Position numbers and translations under genes: made by a program. A stretch of DNA of 64,000 nt from Chitinophagaceae bacterium (lineage in GTDB: Bacteria; Bacteroidota; Bacteroidia; Chitinophagales; Chitinophagaceae), in assembly GCA_019745155.1 (NCBI GenBank), contig JAIETM010000003.1, positions 62,001 to 126,000 on the forward strand. Direction: 5' to 3'. Each line of letters starts with the position of its first letter. The first letter of the stretch is position 1. This document shows, piece by piece, positions 9,937 through 18,185 of the stretch. The notes beneath the pieces were generated by a model, which searched no databases, was not told the origin of the DNA, and worked only from the letters and a program-made list of their open reading frames with translations.

Positions 9937-11307
9937 ATGGCTCAAAACGCTTCTCGTCGTCAGCTACTGAAAACATTTAGTCTGGCTGCCGGTGCTTTTG
10001 TATTTGATTGGAAAGCATTTGCTGCAGAACACGACTTACCCCAAGACCTTGACCACAACCCTTTACACAAACCCTTGGCCAAGCCTGTTACGGCAATCAC
10101 TTTGGGTGCAGGTAACCGAGGAAATGTGTATGGCAATTTTGCCGCAGCCAATGGAGATCAGTTAGACATTATCGGCGTTGCAGAACCTATTGCCATCCGT
10201 AATGAACGCTATGCGCAGAAGCATAATATTCCAAAAGAAAACCGCTTCACTACTTGGGAGCAAGTATTTGAAAGACCCAAGTTTGCTGATGCCATCATCA
10301 TTACTACGCCAGATGATTTGCATTATGACCCTTGCATGAAGGCATTGGCTATGGGTTATGATGTGTTGCTGGAAAAACCCATCGCCCCAACAGAAAAAGA
10401 ATGTCGTGATATTCTTGCATTGGCTAAGAAAACCAATCGTATTGTCGCAGTATGCCATGTGTTGCGCTACGCGCCTTATTTCCAGGAACTGAAAGCTTTG
10501 ATGGATAGCGGCAAGCTAGGTCGTATCATGAGTGTACAACATTTGGAGCCTATTGGTCATGTACACATGAGTCATTCTTATGTACGCGGCAATTGGCACA
10601 ACAGTAAAAAAACAACACCAATTATTCTTGCGAAAAGTTGTCATGATCTCGATATTCTGCGCTGGATGATTGGCAAGCAAACGCAGCAAATACAAGCGTT
10701 TGGTAACCTGAATTGGTTCAAGAAAGAAAATGCACCCAAGGGCAGCACAGCAAGATGCATCGATGGTTGTGCTGTAGAAGCAAGCTGTCCTTACTCTGCA
10801 TTGAAGATTTATCAGCGCAATCGTTCCTGGTTGCATGTATTTGATTTGCCAGAAGACAAAACACTGTGGACAGATGCCATCAACAAAGCATTACGTGAAA
10901 CCAATTATGGCAGATGTGTATATCAAATGGATAATGACCAACCAGATCACTACACCACTAATATTCGTTTCGCCGACGATATCACTGCCTCCTTCTCCAT
11001 GGAAGCATGTACATCCTATGAAGGCCGCAGAACCCGTGTGATGGGCAGTTTAGGCGATGTGGTGGGTGATATGAACAGCTTTATCTATACTGATTTTGCG
11101 ACCGGCAAAACCACCCAGTGGGAATCCAAATCAGACGGACATGGTGGTGGCGACTGGCGACTGGCCAAAGACTGGGTACAAGCGGTGGCACAACAAAATC
11201 CTTCACTGCTCAGCTCAACCATTGACGCATCTATTGAAAGTCATGTAATGGGCTTTGCAGCGGAAAAAAGTCGATTGAACAGTACAGTAGAAAAGATTCA
11301 ATTATAA
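9937..11307 (+). CDS. Gfo/Idh/MocA family oxidoreductase, Tat-exported
   Basis: NAD(P)-dependent sugar or polyol dehydrogenase of the Gfo/Idh/MocA family, 456 residues. The N-terminus SRRQLLKTFSLAAGAFVF is a twin-arginine signal, so the folded enzyme with its cofactor should be exported. The Rossmann fold runs from ITLGAGNRGNVYGNF (~50-64) through ITTPDDLHY and the catalytic-lysine motif LLEKPIAPT (~146-154), followed by the CHVLRYAP strand and the C-terminal alpha/beta domain. A cysteine cluster (CIDGCAVEASC, ~272-282) is seen in several Bacteroidota members. It follows the epimerase by 25 nt, which suggests a role in carbohydrate processing, but the substrate is unknown. Confidence 0.88.
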   Translation: MAQNASRRQLLKTFSLAAGAFVFDWKAFAAEHDLPQDLDHNPLHKPLAKPVTAITLGAGNRGNVYGNFAAANGDQLDIIGVAEPIAIRNERYAQKHNIPKENRFTTWEQVFERPKFADAIIITTPDDLHYDPCMKALAMGYDVLLEKPIAPTEKECRDILALAKKTNRIVAVCHVLRYAPYFQELKALMDSGKLGRIMSVQHLEPIGHVHMSHSYVRGNWHNSKKTTPIILAKSCHDLDILRWMIGKQTQQIQAFGNLNWFKKENAPKGSTARCIDGCAVEASCPYSALKIYQRNRSWLHVFDLPEDKTLWTDAINKALRETNYGRCVYQMDNDQPDHYTTNIRFADDITASFSMEACTSYEGRRTRVMGSLGDVVGDMNSFIYTDFATGKTTQWESKSDGHGGGDWRLAKDWVQAVAQQNPSLLSSTIDASIESHVMGFAAEKSRLNSTVEKIQL

Positions 11308-11311
11308 AAAG

Positions 11312-11340
11312 AAACACCGGCTAAGCCGGTGTTCTTGTTT
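11312..11340. terminator. Terminator after the oxidoreductase gene
   Basis: AACACCGGC (11313-11321) pairs perfectly with GCCGGTGTT (11325-11333) around a TAA loop, followed by CTTGTTT. It lies 5 nt after the stop codon. Confidence 0.85.
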
Positions 11341-11387
11341 ACGCACCTTTCGGTGGTGAAGGCATGCGTTTACAAAGCACTGATCTA

Positions 11388-11570
11388 TTAAGCAAGATCC
11401 TTTGCATCATTAGTTTCCTTGTTTTGAAAATAAAGTAGTGCTGTAATCAAGAAAGCGCTTAAATAATCCACTTTGCTCTGAAAAAAAGGCAGATCGAACT
11501 GTTCTGATAACTCTCGAAGAACAGACATAAAACCCACACCTGCGAAGAAATAAATCAGAAATTGTTTCAT
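11388..11570 (-). CDS. Small hydrophobic protein, unknown
   Basis: A possible 60-residue protein (MKQFLIYFFAGVGFMSVL at the N-terminus) with one clear hydrophobic segment at residues ~3-18 and a weaker one at ~38-50, ending in a charged tail (NKETNDAKDLA). The frame extends upstream to 11636, but residues there are not hydrophobic or conserved-looking, and the internal ATG at 11570 is the better start. No family is recognised and no promoter was found. It stands alone between two convergent terminators, so it may be a real small membrane protein or a chance open frame. Confidence 0.35.
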   Translation of the reverse strand: MKQFLIYFFAGVGFMSVLRELSEQFDLPFFQSKVDYLSAFLITALLYFQNKETNDAKDLA

Positions 11571-11923
11571 ATTGCTTCGTTTCAAAATATTATTAGTCAA
11601 TAAGCCCATAAAGCGGCATATCGCTGACTTTATCATCAGATCAGGCCAAACCTGCTTCCAAAAGGGGCGTAATTGATTTCAGTGGGGATGTACACTTTGC
11701 CAATTGGCAACATCATGATGCGAATGCTAAATAAGCAATCAAAATTTTGAACAACAAAAAAAAGAGATATTGAAATATCTCTTTTAAGAATATAGCTCAA
11801 CTATTGGTTGATAGCTTTCTGGAAAAATAATAGCATTTTTTGCAGATACAAAGTGAGCTAACAATAACTAAAATAGCTAAAGTCTAGCTCCTTCTGCAAG
11901 GCTTTAAAGCAATAATGTGATAC
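11571..11923. other. Intergenic stretch without recognisable gene
   Basis: AT-rich stretch between the small hydrophobic ORF and ridA. Apart from the hairpin at 11760-11785 nothing supported is seen: no ORF with plausible composition, no tRNA-like fold, no tandem repeat. Confidence 0.6.
11756..11785 (-). terminator. Hairpin with U-tract downstream of ridA
   Basis: AAAGAGATATT (11761-11771) pairs with AATATCTCTTT (11774-11784); on the minus strand it is followed by eight consecutive T residues (11763-11756). It lies about 140 nt beyond the ridA stop, so ridA would have an unusually long 3' tail if this is its terminator. Confidence 0.6.
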
Positions 11924-12310
11924 TTATAAATCCACCACCGCAATCATACTGATCTCCACGTTCACATTACGGGGCAGGGTTTTCACCGCTACGGTTTCTC
12001 TCGCAGGATAATCGCCATTAAAGTATTGACCATACACTTCATTCACCTGTGCAAACAGACCCATATCACTCAGGAAAATACTGGTCTTTACCACATGTTC
12101 AAACGTGAGCTTGGCTTCAGATAAAACAGCCTGCAGGTTTTTCATCACCTGATGGGTTTCTTCCTGAATACTGCCCATTTTCAGTTCTCCGCTAGCGGGG
12201 TCAAAAGCCACCTGACCGCTAATGAACAACATACCGTTGGCTTTTACTGCCTGACTATAAGGACCAATTGGTGCGGGCGCCTGCGCTGTTTGAATGATTT
12301 GCTTGGACAT
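11924..12310 (-). CDS. ridA: RidA family reactive-intermediate deaminase
   Basis: RidA (YjgF/YER057c) homologue of 128 residues. These trimeric enzymes hydrolyse reactive enamine/imine intermediates released by PLP enzymes such as threonine dehydratase, protecting PLP enzymes from damage. Landmarks are the N-terminal APAPIGPYSQAV, the strand MLFISGQVAFDPASG, and the C-terminal active-site arginine segment YPARETVAV followed by VNVEISMIAVVDL. The open frame continues to 12430, but the ATG at 12310 gives the normal family length and N-terminus. It is divergent from the 3-hydroxyacyl-CoA dehydrogenase-like gene, whose promoter lies in the 72-nt gap between the starts. Confidence 0.92.
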   Translation of the reverse strand: MSKQIIQTAQAPAPIGPYSQAVKANGMLFISGQVAFDPASGELKMGSIQEETHQVMKNLQAVLSEAKLTFEHVVKTSIFLSDMGLFAQVNEVYGQYFNGDYPARETVAVKTLPRNVNVEISMIAVVDL

Positions 12311-12358
12311 GATCATGAATTGAAGCAGCAAATTGCAGCAATTCCATGATTCAACCAA

Positions 12359-12366
12359 TACATTTG
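12359..12366 (+). promoter_or_regulatory. Bacteroidota -7 box upstream of the HAD-like/tsaB pair
   Basis: TACATTTG matches TAnnTTTG exactly and ends 16 nt before the ATG at 12383; a TTG 23 nt further upstream (12333-12335) could be the -33 element. Confidence 0.5.
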
Positions 12367-12382
12367 CAGCAGAAACAGCATT

Positions 12383-12991
12383 ATGGTTATTCAGGTAAGA
12401 GCAAATACCCTTCAGCAGGAAATCTGGCAAAGCAAAAACTTTGCAGGATCACATAGCACTGCTTTTTTGCCGCAATGCATGGGCGGTGATATATGCTTCG
12501 ATCTTTTATACGAAGATGCACCACTGGTATTGCCTACAAATATCCCTGTATTTGTACATGCACCCTTAACCGGATTAACTGAACTGCCGGCAAACTGTCA
12601 CCGCATCATTGCCTGGCCGGGATTTTTAGATAGACCGGTAATGGAAATTGCTTTTTCAACTGATGCAGCCGAAACTGAGAAAGCAAAGCAAGCGCTAAAC
12701 CAATTGGGCATTGCTTTTGCAGCTGTGCCAGATCAACCCGGATTAATTGCCGCACGCGTCATCGCGATGATTATTAATGAAGCATATTTTGCGCTCGGTG
12801 ATGCCATTAGCACACCAGCAGAAATAGATACAGCAATGAAGCTAGGCACCAATTATCCCTACGGGCCATTTGAGTGGGGCGAGAAAATTGGCTTGTTTCA
12901 GGTATACCAGTTATTGGACAAATTAGCTGAAGACAATAGCCGATACGCAGCTGCACCTGCTTTAAAACAAGCATTACTACCACAATACTAA
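12383..12991 (+). CDS. 3-hydroxyacyl-CoA dehydrogenase-like protein lacking the NAD-binding motif
   Basis: The C-terminal half of this 202-residue protein matches the substrate/dimerisation domain of 3-hydroxyacyl-CoA dehydrogenases: QPGLIAARVIAMIINEAYFAL, then IDTAMKLGTNYPYGPFEWGEKIGL (split here as IDTAMKLGTNYP and YGPFEWGEKIGL). The first ~100 residues keep the order of the Rossmann domain's later strands (HRIIAWPGF, RPVMEIAFST) but have no GxGxxG dinucleotide motif and no catalytic SNTS-type segment, and the usual length (~290) is reduced. It is probably not an active dehydrogenase. Its stop codon overlaps the tsaB start by one base (TAATG), so the pair is co-transcribed. A non-enzymatic or altered role is likely. 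Confidence 0.7.
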   Translation: MVIQVRANTLQQEIWQSKNFAGSHSTAFLPQCMGGDICFDLLYEDAPLVLPTNIPVFVHAPLTGLTELPANCHRIIAWPGFLDRPVMEIAFSTDAAETEKAKQALNQLGIAFAAVPDQPGLIAARVIAMIINEAYFALGDAISTPAEIDTAMKLGTNYPYGPFEWGEKIGLFQVYQLLDKLAEDNSRYAAAPALKQALLPQY

Positions 12992-13665
12992 TGGCCATTC
13001 TCCTGCATATTGATACCGCTACTGAGTTTGCTGTTGTTGGCTTCAGCAAGGATGGAGAAGTATTGGCTGAACAACAAAATCTGGAACAGCAGCAACATGC
13101 TGCTTTTCTGCAACCAGCTATCCAAGCTTTATCAAAAAAGCTAGGCTTACCGCTTCAGCAGATCGATGCTGTTGTTGTAAGCAATGGTCCCGGCAGTTAT
13201 ACCGGCTTACGTGTAGGTTTAGCTTCTGCGAAAGGCATTTGCTTTGCTTTGCAGAAACCATTGATTACTTTGAACACCCTTCAAATTATGGCACATGCAG
13301 CGCGTAAAGCTTTTCCGAAAGCCCGCCTGTTTTGTCCCATGATTGATGCCAGACGAATGGAAGTATTTACGGCTGTGTATAATCAAGCACTACATGCTGT
13401 GATGCCCACTCAAGCCATGATTCTGGAAACAGACATTTTCATGGATAGACTGGCAAAAGAGACAATGGTTTTTACAGGGTCAGGCCAAGAGAAATTTCAT
13501 CAAATCTGCACCCATCCCAACGCACAATTCGCCTCATTACGCCATGCTGTAGCCGATATGTGCCCACTTGGAGAACAAGCATTTGTAAATCAACAGTTTG
13601 CAGATCTGGCATATTCTGAGCCATTTTACAGCAAAGCTTTTTACAGCGCGCCGCCGAAAAAATAA
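12991..13665 (+). CDS. tsaB: tRNA threonylcarbamoyladenosine biosynthesis protein TsaB
   Basis: TsaB, 224 residues, the scaffold partner of TsaD and TsaE in forming the universal t6A37 modification on ANN-decoding tRNAs. It has the ASKHA-fold N-terminus (LLHIDTATEFAVVGF) and the highly conserved VSNGPGSYTGLRVGLASAKG segment (~residues 64-83) that identifies the family, followed by the ARLFCPMIDARRMEVF strand that also is characteristic. As expected for TsaB it lacks the metal-binding histidines of TsaD. The gene overlaps the preceding dehydrogenase-like gene by one base. The name is secure; essentiality is known for the family rather than shown here. Confidence 0.94.
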   Translation: MAILLHIDTATEFAVVGFSKDGEVLAEQQNLEQQQHAAFLQPAIQALSKKLGLPLQQIDAVVVSNGPGSYTGLRVGLASAKGICFALQKPLITLNTLQIMAHAARKAFPKARLFCPMIDARRMEVFTAVYNQALHAVMPTQAMILETDIFMDRLAKETMVFTGSGQEKFHQICTHPNAQFASLRHAVADMCPLGEQAFVNQQFADLAYSEPFYSKAFYSAPPKK

Positions 13666-13717
13666 TCTGCTTAGCAAGCAAGTTTTATCAGTCAATACAT
13701 AATAAATATGTCTAATT

Positions 13718-13736
13718 TTATAGCACCAAGCTATAA
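13718..13736 (+). promoter_or_regulatory. 7-bp inverted repeat upstream of arsR-like gene
   Basis: TTATAGC (13718-13724) and GCTATAA (13730-13736) form a perfect inverted repeat with a 5-nt spacer, 31 nt before the regulator's ATG. ArsR proteins bind such dyads, so it is a candidate autoregulatory operator. A weaker 5-bp dyad (ACATA/TATGT) lies at 13697-13711. Confidence 0.3.
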
Positions 13737-13767
13737 TGCCCGGCTTACCCCCTAAAATATCCGCGGT

Positions 13768-14103
13768 ATGACACAGTCTATGTTATCAGTTTCTTTGTTG
13801 AACGGAAAAGCACCCATCAAGATTGATTTCTTACACACGAAGAAAGCTGCACTGATTTTGCGAGCCATCAACCATAAGTTACGTCAGCAAATGTTGAAGT
13901 TGATTGACGAAAATAAAAAGATGACCGTTACGGAGATCTACATCAAACTCAGACTAGAACAATCTGTTGCATCGCAACATTTGGCCATATTGAGAAGAGC
14001 AGGAATCGTTGCTACACAACGAGAAGGTAAATTCATCTATTATGCGGTGAATTACAACAGGCTGACAGAAGTGATCCGCTTTGTAGAAGAATTGGTTGGC
14101 TGA
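13768..14103 (+). CDS. ArsR-family winged-helix regulator without cysteines
   Basis: A 111-residue winged-helix repressor of the ArsR/SmtB type. The HTH is at about residues 52-75 (MTVTEIYIKLRLEQSVASQH), followed by LAILRRAGIVATQREGKFIYYAV, the recognition helix and wing signature of the family. There is no cysteine anywhere in the protein, so it cannot use the two-Cys persulfide switch known from BigR/SqrR, nor the usual Cys metal sites. It is immediately upstream of a persulfide-dioxygenase-like gene (89-nt gap with its own promoter), so it probably regulates sulfide or persulfide detoxification, by a ligand that cannot be read from sequence. Confidence 0.85.
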   Translation: MTQSMLSVSLLNGKAPIKIDFLHTKKAALILRAINHKLRQQMLKLIDENKKMTVTEIYIKLRLEQSVASQHLAILRRAGIVATQREGKFIYYAVNYNRLTEVIRFVEELVG

Positions 14104-14149
14104 TTGTCGAATTCAGCAAAATAAGCCTGACATACTAACCGACAGACCG

Positions 14150-14178
14150 TTTCGGCCTGATCCTTGCCAGTATATTTG
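14150..14178 (+). promoter_or_regulatory. Bacteroidota promoter for the MBL-rhodanese gene
   Basis: TTTC (14150-14153), a 17-nt spacer and TATATTTG (14171-14178) fit the TTTG/TAnnTTTG consensus with one mismatch. The ATG follows 14 nt later, so the 5' leader is very short. Confidence 0.6.
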
Positions 14179-14192
14179 TAAAAACAAGTTCC

Positions 14193-15608
14193 ATGTATAT
14201 AGAACAACTCTACACAGGTTGTATCAGTGAAGCTGCATACTATATCGAAAGTGATGGTGTAGCAGCAGTGATTGACCCGCTTCGCGATATTGATGCATAT
14301 CTGGAACTCGCATCCAAAAGAAACGCCCGTATCCAATATATTTTTGAAACGCATTTTCATGCAGACTTTGTAAGTGGGCATTTAGACCTTGCGGCTGCAA
14401 CTGGTGCCACTATTGTATACGGACCAAACACTGTTACAGAATTCCCAGTGCATGTAGCCAAGGATGGCGAAAGTTTTCAAATAGGTAAACTCCGCATAGA
14501 CGTGCTGCATACACCCGGCCATACTTTAGAAAGTTCTTGTTATTTACTGCATGATGAAGCAGGTAAAGCACATGCCATCTTCACCGGTGATACTTTGTTT
14601 GTAGGCGATGTAGGCCGACCAGATTTAGCACAAAAAGGTGCTGAGCTAACAATGGAAGACCTTGCAGGTATGTTGTATGAAAGCTTGCAGCAAAAAATCA
14701 TGCCATTGGCTGATGAAGTAATTTTATATCCAGCACATGGTGCAGGCAGTAGCTGTGGTAAGAATCTCGGACCTGAAACGTATAGCACGATTGGTGCACA
14801 AAAGCAAAGCAATTATGCATTGCAACCACAGAGTAAGGAAGATTTTGTAAAAGCTGTAACAGAAGGATTAGCAGCACCACCGCAATACTTCCCTATCAAT
14901 GCAGCTATCAATAAACAAGGCTATAGCAGTTTGAGCAGTGTGCTGGAAAAAGGATTACAAGCTTTGGATATTCCAGGATTTAAGCTGGCAGCGAAACAAA
15001 GCAATACCTTCATTCTAGATACCAGACATGCAACTGCGTTTACACAAGGCTTTATTCCAGGTAGTATCAGCATTGGTTTGGAGGGTCGCTTTGCAGAATG
15101 GGCAGGCAGCTTACTGCCATTCGATCAAAACATCATCTTAGTAACAGAACCCGGTAAAGAGAAAGAAAGCATTATTCGCTTGGCTCGCGTGGGTTTTGAA
15201 AAAATCATCGGCTATCTTGATGGTGGTTATGAAGCATGGGTAAATGCTGGTGAGCGAATTGATATGATTGTAGATGTGGAAGCAGATGAGTTGGCGATGG
15301 ACCTACCTTTTGATGAAAACCTCGTTGTGGTAGACGTAAGAAAAGAAACAGAATTTGGCAACGGCCACGTAAAAGATGCAGTGAATATTCCATTGAATGA
15401 TATGATGGATCCCGGCAGCATGGCCAATTTGGAAGAACACCACAATATTTATGTGCATTGTGCTGGCGGTTATCGTTCTGTGATTGCTGCTTCACTCATT
15501 AAGCGTCAGGGCATTCACAACCTACGCAATGTCTTGGGTGGCTGGAATAAGATTAAAGAACAAGGTGATAAAATACCAACAGCAACTTCTGCTGAAGTAT
15601 TGAACTAA
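14193..15608 (+). CDS. Persulfide dioxygenase-like MBL-fold protein with two rhodanese domains
   Basis: A 471-residue fusion: ETHE1-like metallo-beta-lactamase domain (residues ~1-235) then two rhodanese domains (~265-360 and ~370-465). The iron-binding motif ETHFHADFVSGH is intact, with HTPGHTLESSC, FTGDTLFVGDVGRPDL and YPAHGAGS providing the remaining ligands. ETHE1 enzymes oxidise glutathione-type persulfides to sulfite; rhodaneses transfer sulfane sulfur. The second rhodanese has the active-site loop HCAGGYRS with its cysteine; the first has VTEPGKEKES at that position and no cysteine, so it is probably structural. Such fusions occur in sulfide-oxidising and sulfur-trafficking loci. A Cys-free ArsR gene precedes it. 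Confidence 0.9.
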   Translation: MYIEQLYTGCISEAAYYIESDGVAAVIDPLRDIDAYLELASKRNARIQYIFETHFHADFVSGHLDLAAATGATIVYGPNTVTEFPVHVAKDGESFQIGKLRIDVLHTPGHTLESSCYLLHDEAGKAHAIFTGDTLFVGDVGRPDLAQKGAELTMEDLAGMLYESLQQKIMPLADEVILYPAHGAGSSCGKNLGPETYSTIGAQKQSNYALQPQSKEDFVKAVTEGLAAPPQYFPINAAINKQGYSSLSSVLEKGLQALDIPGFKLAAKQSNTFILDTRHATAFTQGFIPGSISIGLEGRFAEWAGSLLPFDQNIILVTEPGKEKESIIRLARVGFEKIIGYLDGGYEAWVNAGERIDMIVDVEADELAMDLPFDENLVVVDVRKETEFGNGHVKDAVNIPLNDMMDPGSMANLEEHHNIYVHCAGGYRSVIAASLIKRQGIHNLRNVLGGWNKIKEQGDKIPTATSAEVLN

Positions 15609-15609
15609 G

Positions 15610-15641
15610 AAAAAATCCCCGCAGCATTGCGGGGATTTTTT
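15610..15641. terminator. Bidirectional terminator
   Basis: AAAAAATCCCCGCA (15610-15623) pairs perfectly with TGCGGGGATTTTTT (15628-15641) around GCAT. It separates the convergent MBL-rhodanese and acyltransferase genes and can serve both. Confidence 0.95.
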
Positions 15642-15644
15642 TAT

Positions 15645-16529
15645 TTAATCGATCACCAAATGTTTATACTTCTCTGCATCGAAGGGAAACTTCCATCGGC
15701 GATGGCTCCACAAATAATTATCGGGACGTTTTTTGATACATTCTTCGGTGAAGTTGATCAATGCTTTGGTAATATACCCATCCGGTGTTTCTCTAGGCTC
15801 CATCGTCAAGAGACTTAAATCGATCTGATAATAGCCACGCTTTACCTTATAAATATCTGCCATTACAATAGCCGTATTCATATTCTTGGCACCCTTCTCA
15901 GGGCCTTTCACAAAAGCAGTCATTCGACCAAAGAATTTTGTCCAGAATGCATTCATGGGGCTGCCAGGACTTTGATCAGCCACCAAACCCAATGAATATT
16001 GTCCGCGTGCATATTGATGGAACTGGGTTCTGAATTCTGTTGCGGGAATTAAGACTGTACCGAATTTGCTTCGCAGGTCCCACATGATGCGACTAAACGC
16101 CTTGCTGCTGATGGGCGTAAACACTCCCAACCAACGATAAGGTGTATTGGCAGCAATACCAAGATTCAAAAACTCCCAGTTAAAAAAGTGCGCTGAATGC
16201 ACTTGAATACTTTTACCAGTGGCATACACTTCATCAAGGACCTCACGATTCACCTGCAATCTCTTTCGAAACTCTTTCTCAGAGATAGACACCAACTTGA
16301 TGGTTTCAATAAAAGTGTCAACAAAATTTCGATAGAATGCTTTTGCAATAGCCGTTCGCTCAGCGACTGATTTTTCTGGAAATGCCACAGCGATATTATC
16401 AAACACCACTTTCTTACGATAGCCGATCACATAATAGATCAGGAGATAAATGCCATCACTCAATAGATACATCAACCACCAAGGCAGTAATGACAACAAA
16501 TAGAAAAGTGAAAAAACTAAGTAATACAT
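15645..16529 (-). CDS. Lysophospholipid / lipid A acyltransferase (LpxL/HtrB-like)
   Basis: Membrane-anchored acyltransferase of the lipid A late-acyltransferase family, ~294 residues, that transfers a fatty acyl chain to a lipid A precursor or related lipid. The ATG at 16529 opens with an N-terminal hydrophobic anchor (YLVFSLFYLLSLLPWWLMYLL); upstream frame residues overlap nadB and are not convincing. The catalytic H(x4)E motif is in HFFNWE (~115-120), and ARGQYSLGLVADQSPG and the FFGRMTAFVKGPEKGA segment match later family blocks. It is the last gene of the nadB-side minus-strand run. In Bacteroidota it may act on lipid A or an ornithine-type lipid; the exact acceptor is unknown. Confidence 0.87.
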   Translation of the reverse strand: MYYLVFSLFYLLSLLPWWLMYLLSDGIYLLIYYVIGYRKKVVFDNIAVAFPEKSVAERTAIAKAFYRNFVDTFIETIKLVSISEKEFRKRLQVNREVLDEVYATGKSIQVHSAHFFNWEFLNLGIAANTPYRWLGVFTPISSKAFSRIMWDLRSKFGTVLIPATEFRTQFHQYARGQYSLGLVADQSPGSPMNAFWTKFFGRMTAFVKGPEKGAKNMNTAIVMADIYKVKRGYYQIDLSLLTMEPRETPDGYITKALINFTEECIKKRPDNYLWSHRRWKFPFDAEKYKHLVID

Positions 16530-16566
16530 GGAATGTCTTAAGGGGTAAAGATAATCAACCTGCTCA

Positions 16567-18171
16567 CTACAGAATGATGTTCTGCAGCAAAGCGGTTTTA
16601 CCGGGATAATCGGTATTATAATGCAGACCTCTGCTTTCCTTGCGGAACTGCGCACCTTTTACGATGAGATAACCAACAGAAATCAGGTTGCGCAGCTCAC
16701 ACAATTGTGGCGACACTTTGGTGGAACGATACAATTGCTCTGTTTCAGCGAAAAGGAGATCTAAACGCTTCATAGCCCTGTCCAAACGCACATCAGTTCT
16801 TACGATACCTACATAATCACTCATGATCTGCTGTAGTTCTTTCAAACTCTGGGTAATCAGGATCATTTCCTTGGGATCAGAAGTGCCCTTGGCATCCCAA
16901 TCTGGTATCTCATTGGCAGGAGGCATAGCGATATTTTCTTCTGCCGCACAAACCACATCCAAATAAGCGCGGTGTGCAAACACCATGGCTTCTAACAAAG
17001 AATTACTTGCCAAACGATTGGCCCCATGCAAACCTGTACTAGCACATTCGCCGCAAGCATACAATCTGCGAATAGAGCTTCTGCCCCATTCATCTGTTTT
17101 GATACCACCACAACTATAATGCGCTGCAGGCGCAACGGGAATCATTTGCTTGGTGACATCAATACCAATGCTGAGGCATTTTTCATAAATATTCGGGAAG
17201 TGGTGAATGAATGCATCCTTATCCATGTGTCGGCAGTCCAGATACACATGCTCCGTACCTGCACGCTTCATTTCATTATCGATGGCACGTGCAACAATAT
17301 CACGAGGTGCCAAATCTTTTCTTGCATCGTAGCGCTCCATGAAGGCTTCGCCATCTTTATTACGCAAAATACCACCATCACCTCTCACTGCTTCAGTGAT
17401 TAAGAATGAAGGCGATTGTCCCGGCTCATACAAAGCCGTAGGGTGAAACTGAATAAACTCCATGTTTTCAATTCTGCCCTTGGCACGGTAGACCATCGCA
17501 ATACCATCACCAGTTGCAATGCGCGGATTAGTGGTAGTTCTGTATGCTTGTCCGCAACCACCTGTTGCCAACAAGGTGAATGCTGCAGTAATTTTTTCAA
17601 TCTGATTCGTTTGCAAATTCAATACATAGACACCATAACAGGTAATATCATTGGTGGACTTGGTAACCAGAAAACCCAAGTGGTGTTGGGTAATGATATC
17701 AATCACAAAGCAATGATGGATGAAGCGAATATTTTTTTGTTGCTGTGCCTGCTCCAATAAAGCTCGCTCCATTTCTTTACCGGTAACATCTTTGTGGTGC
17801 AGGATACGATGCGCACTATGTCCGCCCTCTTTACCCAAAGCATAATCACCGTCAGCATCTTTATCAAACTGTGCACCGTATTCAATTAGTTCGCGAATGC
17901 GCTCAGGACCTTCTTTCACCACTAGTTCAACAATGGCTGTATTGCACAAGCCATCACCTGCGGTTAAAGTATCATCAATATGTTTTTGAAAACTATCGTT
18001 GGCTGCATCCCACACACCTGCAATACCACCCTGTGCATATTTGGTATTGGTTTCGTCCGCAATGGTCTTGGTAATAACGGTGATTTCTTTATCAGGAAAT
18101 CGTTGTGCCATTTTCAGGGCATAGGTAAGTCCTGCAATACCAGAACCGATGACTAAGAAATCCGTTTGCAT
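16567..18171 (-). CDS. nadB: L-aspartate oxidase NadB
   Basis: FAD-dependent L-aspartate oxidase (534 residues), first step of the aspartate route to quinolinate and NAD. The FAD-binding motif VIGSGIAGLTYALKMA is at residues 7-22; the succinate-dehydrogenase-like signature KYAQGGIAG and GGHSAHRILHHKDVTGKEM carry substrate-binding residues; ARAIDNEMKR and ACGECASTGLHGANRLASN complete the FAD and active-site regions. The C-terminal helical domain is present (LRNLISVGYLIVKGAQFRKES contains the typical tail, given here in part as SRGLHYNTDYP). The next gene upstream is ispG (14 nt), so they are likely co-transcribed. NadA/NadC are not in the window. Confidence 0.95.
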   Translation of the reverse strand: MQTDFLVIGSGIAGLTYALKMAQRFPDKEITVITKTIADETNTKYAQGGIAGVWDAANDSFQKHIDDTLTAGDGLCNTAIVELVVKEGPERIRELIEYGAQFDKDADGDYALGKEGGHSAHRILHHKDVTGKEMERALLEQAQQQKNIRFIHHCFVIDIITQHHLGFLVTKSTNDITCYGVYVLNLQTNQIEKITAAFTLLATGGCGQAYRTTTNPRIATGDGIAMVYRAKGRIENMEFIQFHPTALYEPGQSPSFLITEAVRGDGGILRNKDGEAFMERYDARKDLAPRDIVARAIDNEMKRAGTEHVYLDCRHMDKDAFIHHFPNIYEKCLSIGIDVTKQMIPVAPAAHYSCGGIKTDEWGRSSIRRLYACGECASTGLHGANRLASNSLLEAMVFAHRAYLDVVCAAEENIAMPPANEIPDWDAKGTSDPKEMILITQSLKELQQIMSDYVGIVRTDVRLDRAMKRLDLLFAETEQLYRSTKVSPQLCELRNLISVGYLIVKGAQFRKESRGLHYNTDYPGKTALLQNIIL

Positions 18172-18185
18172 ACGCGTTTATTCAA

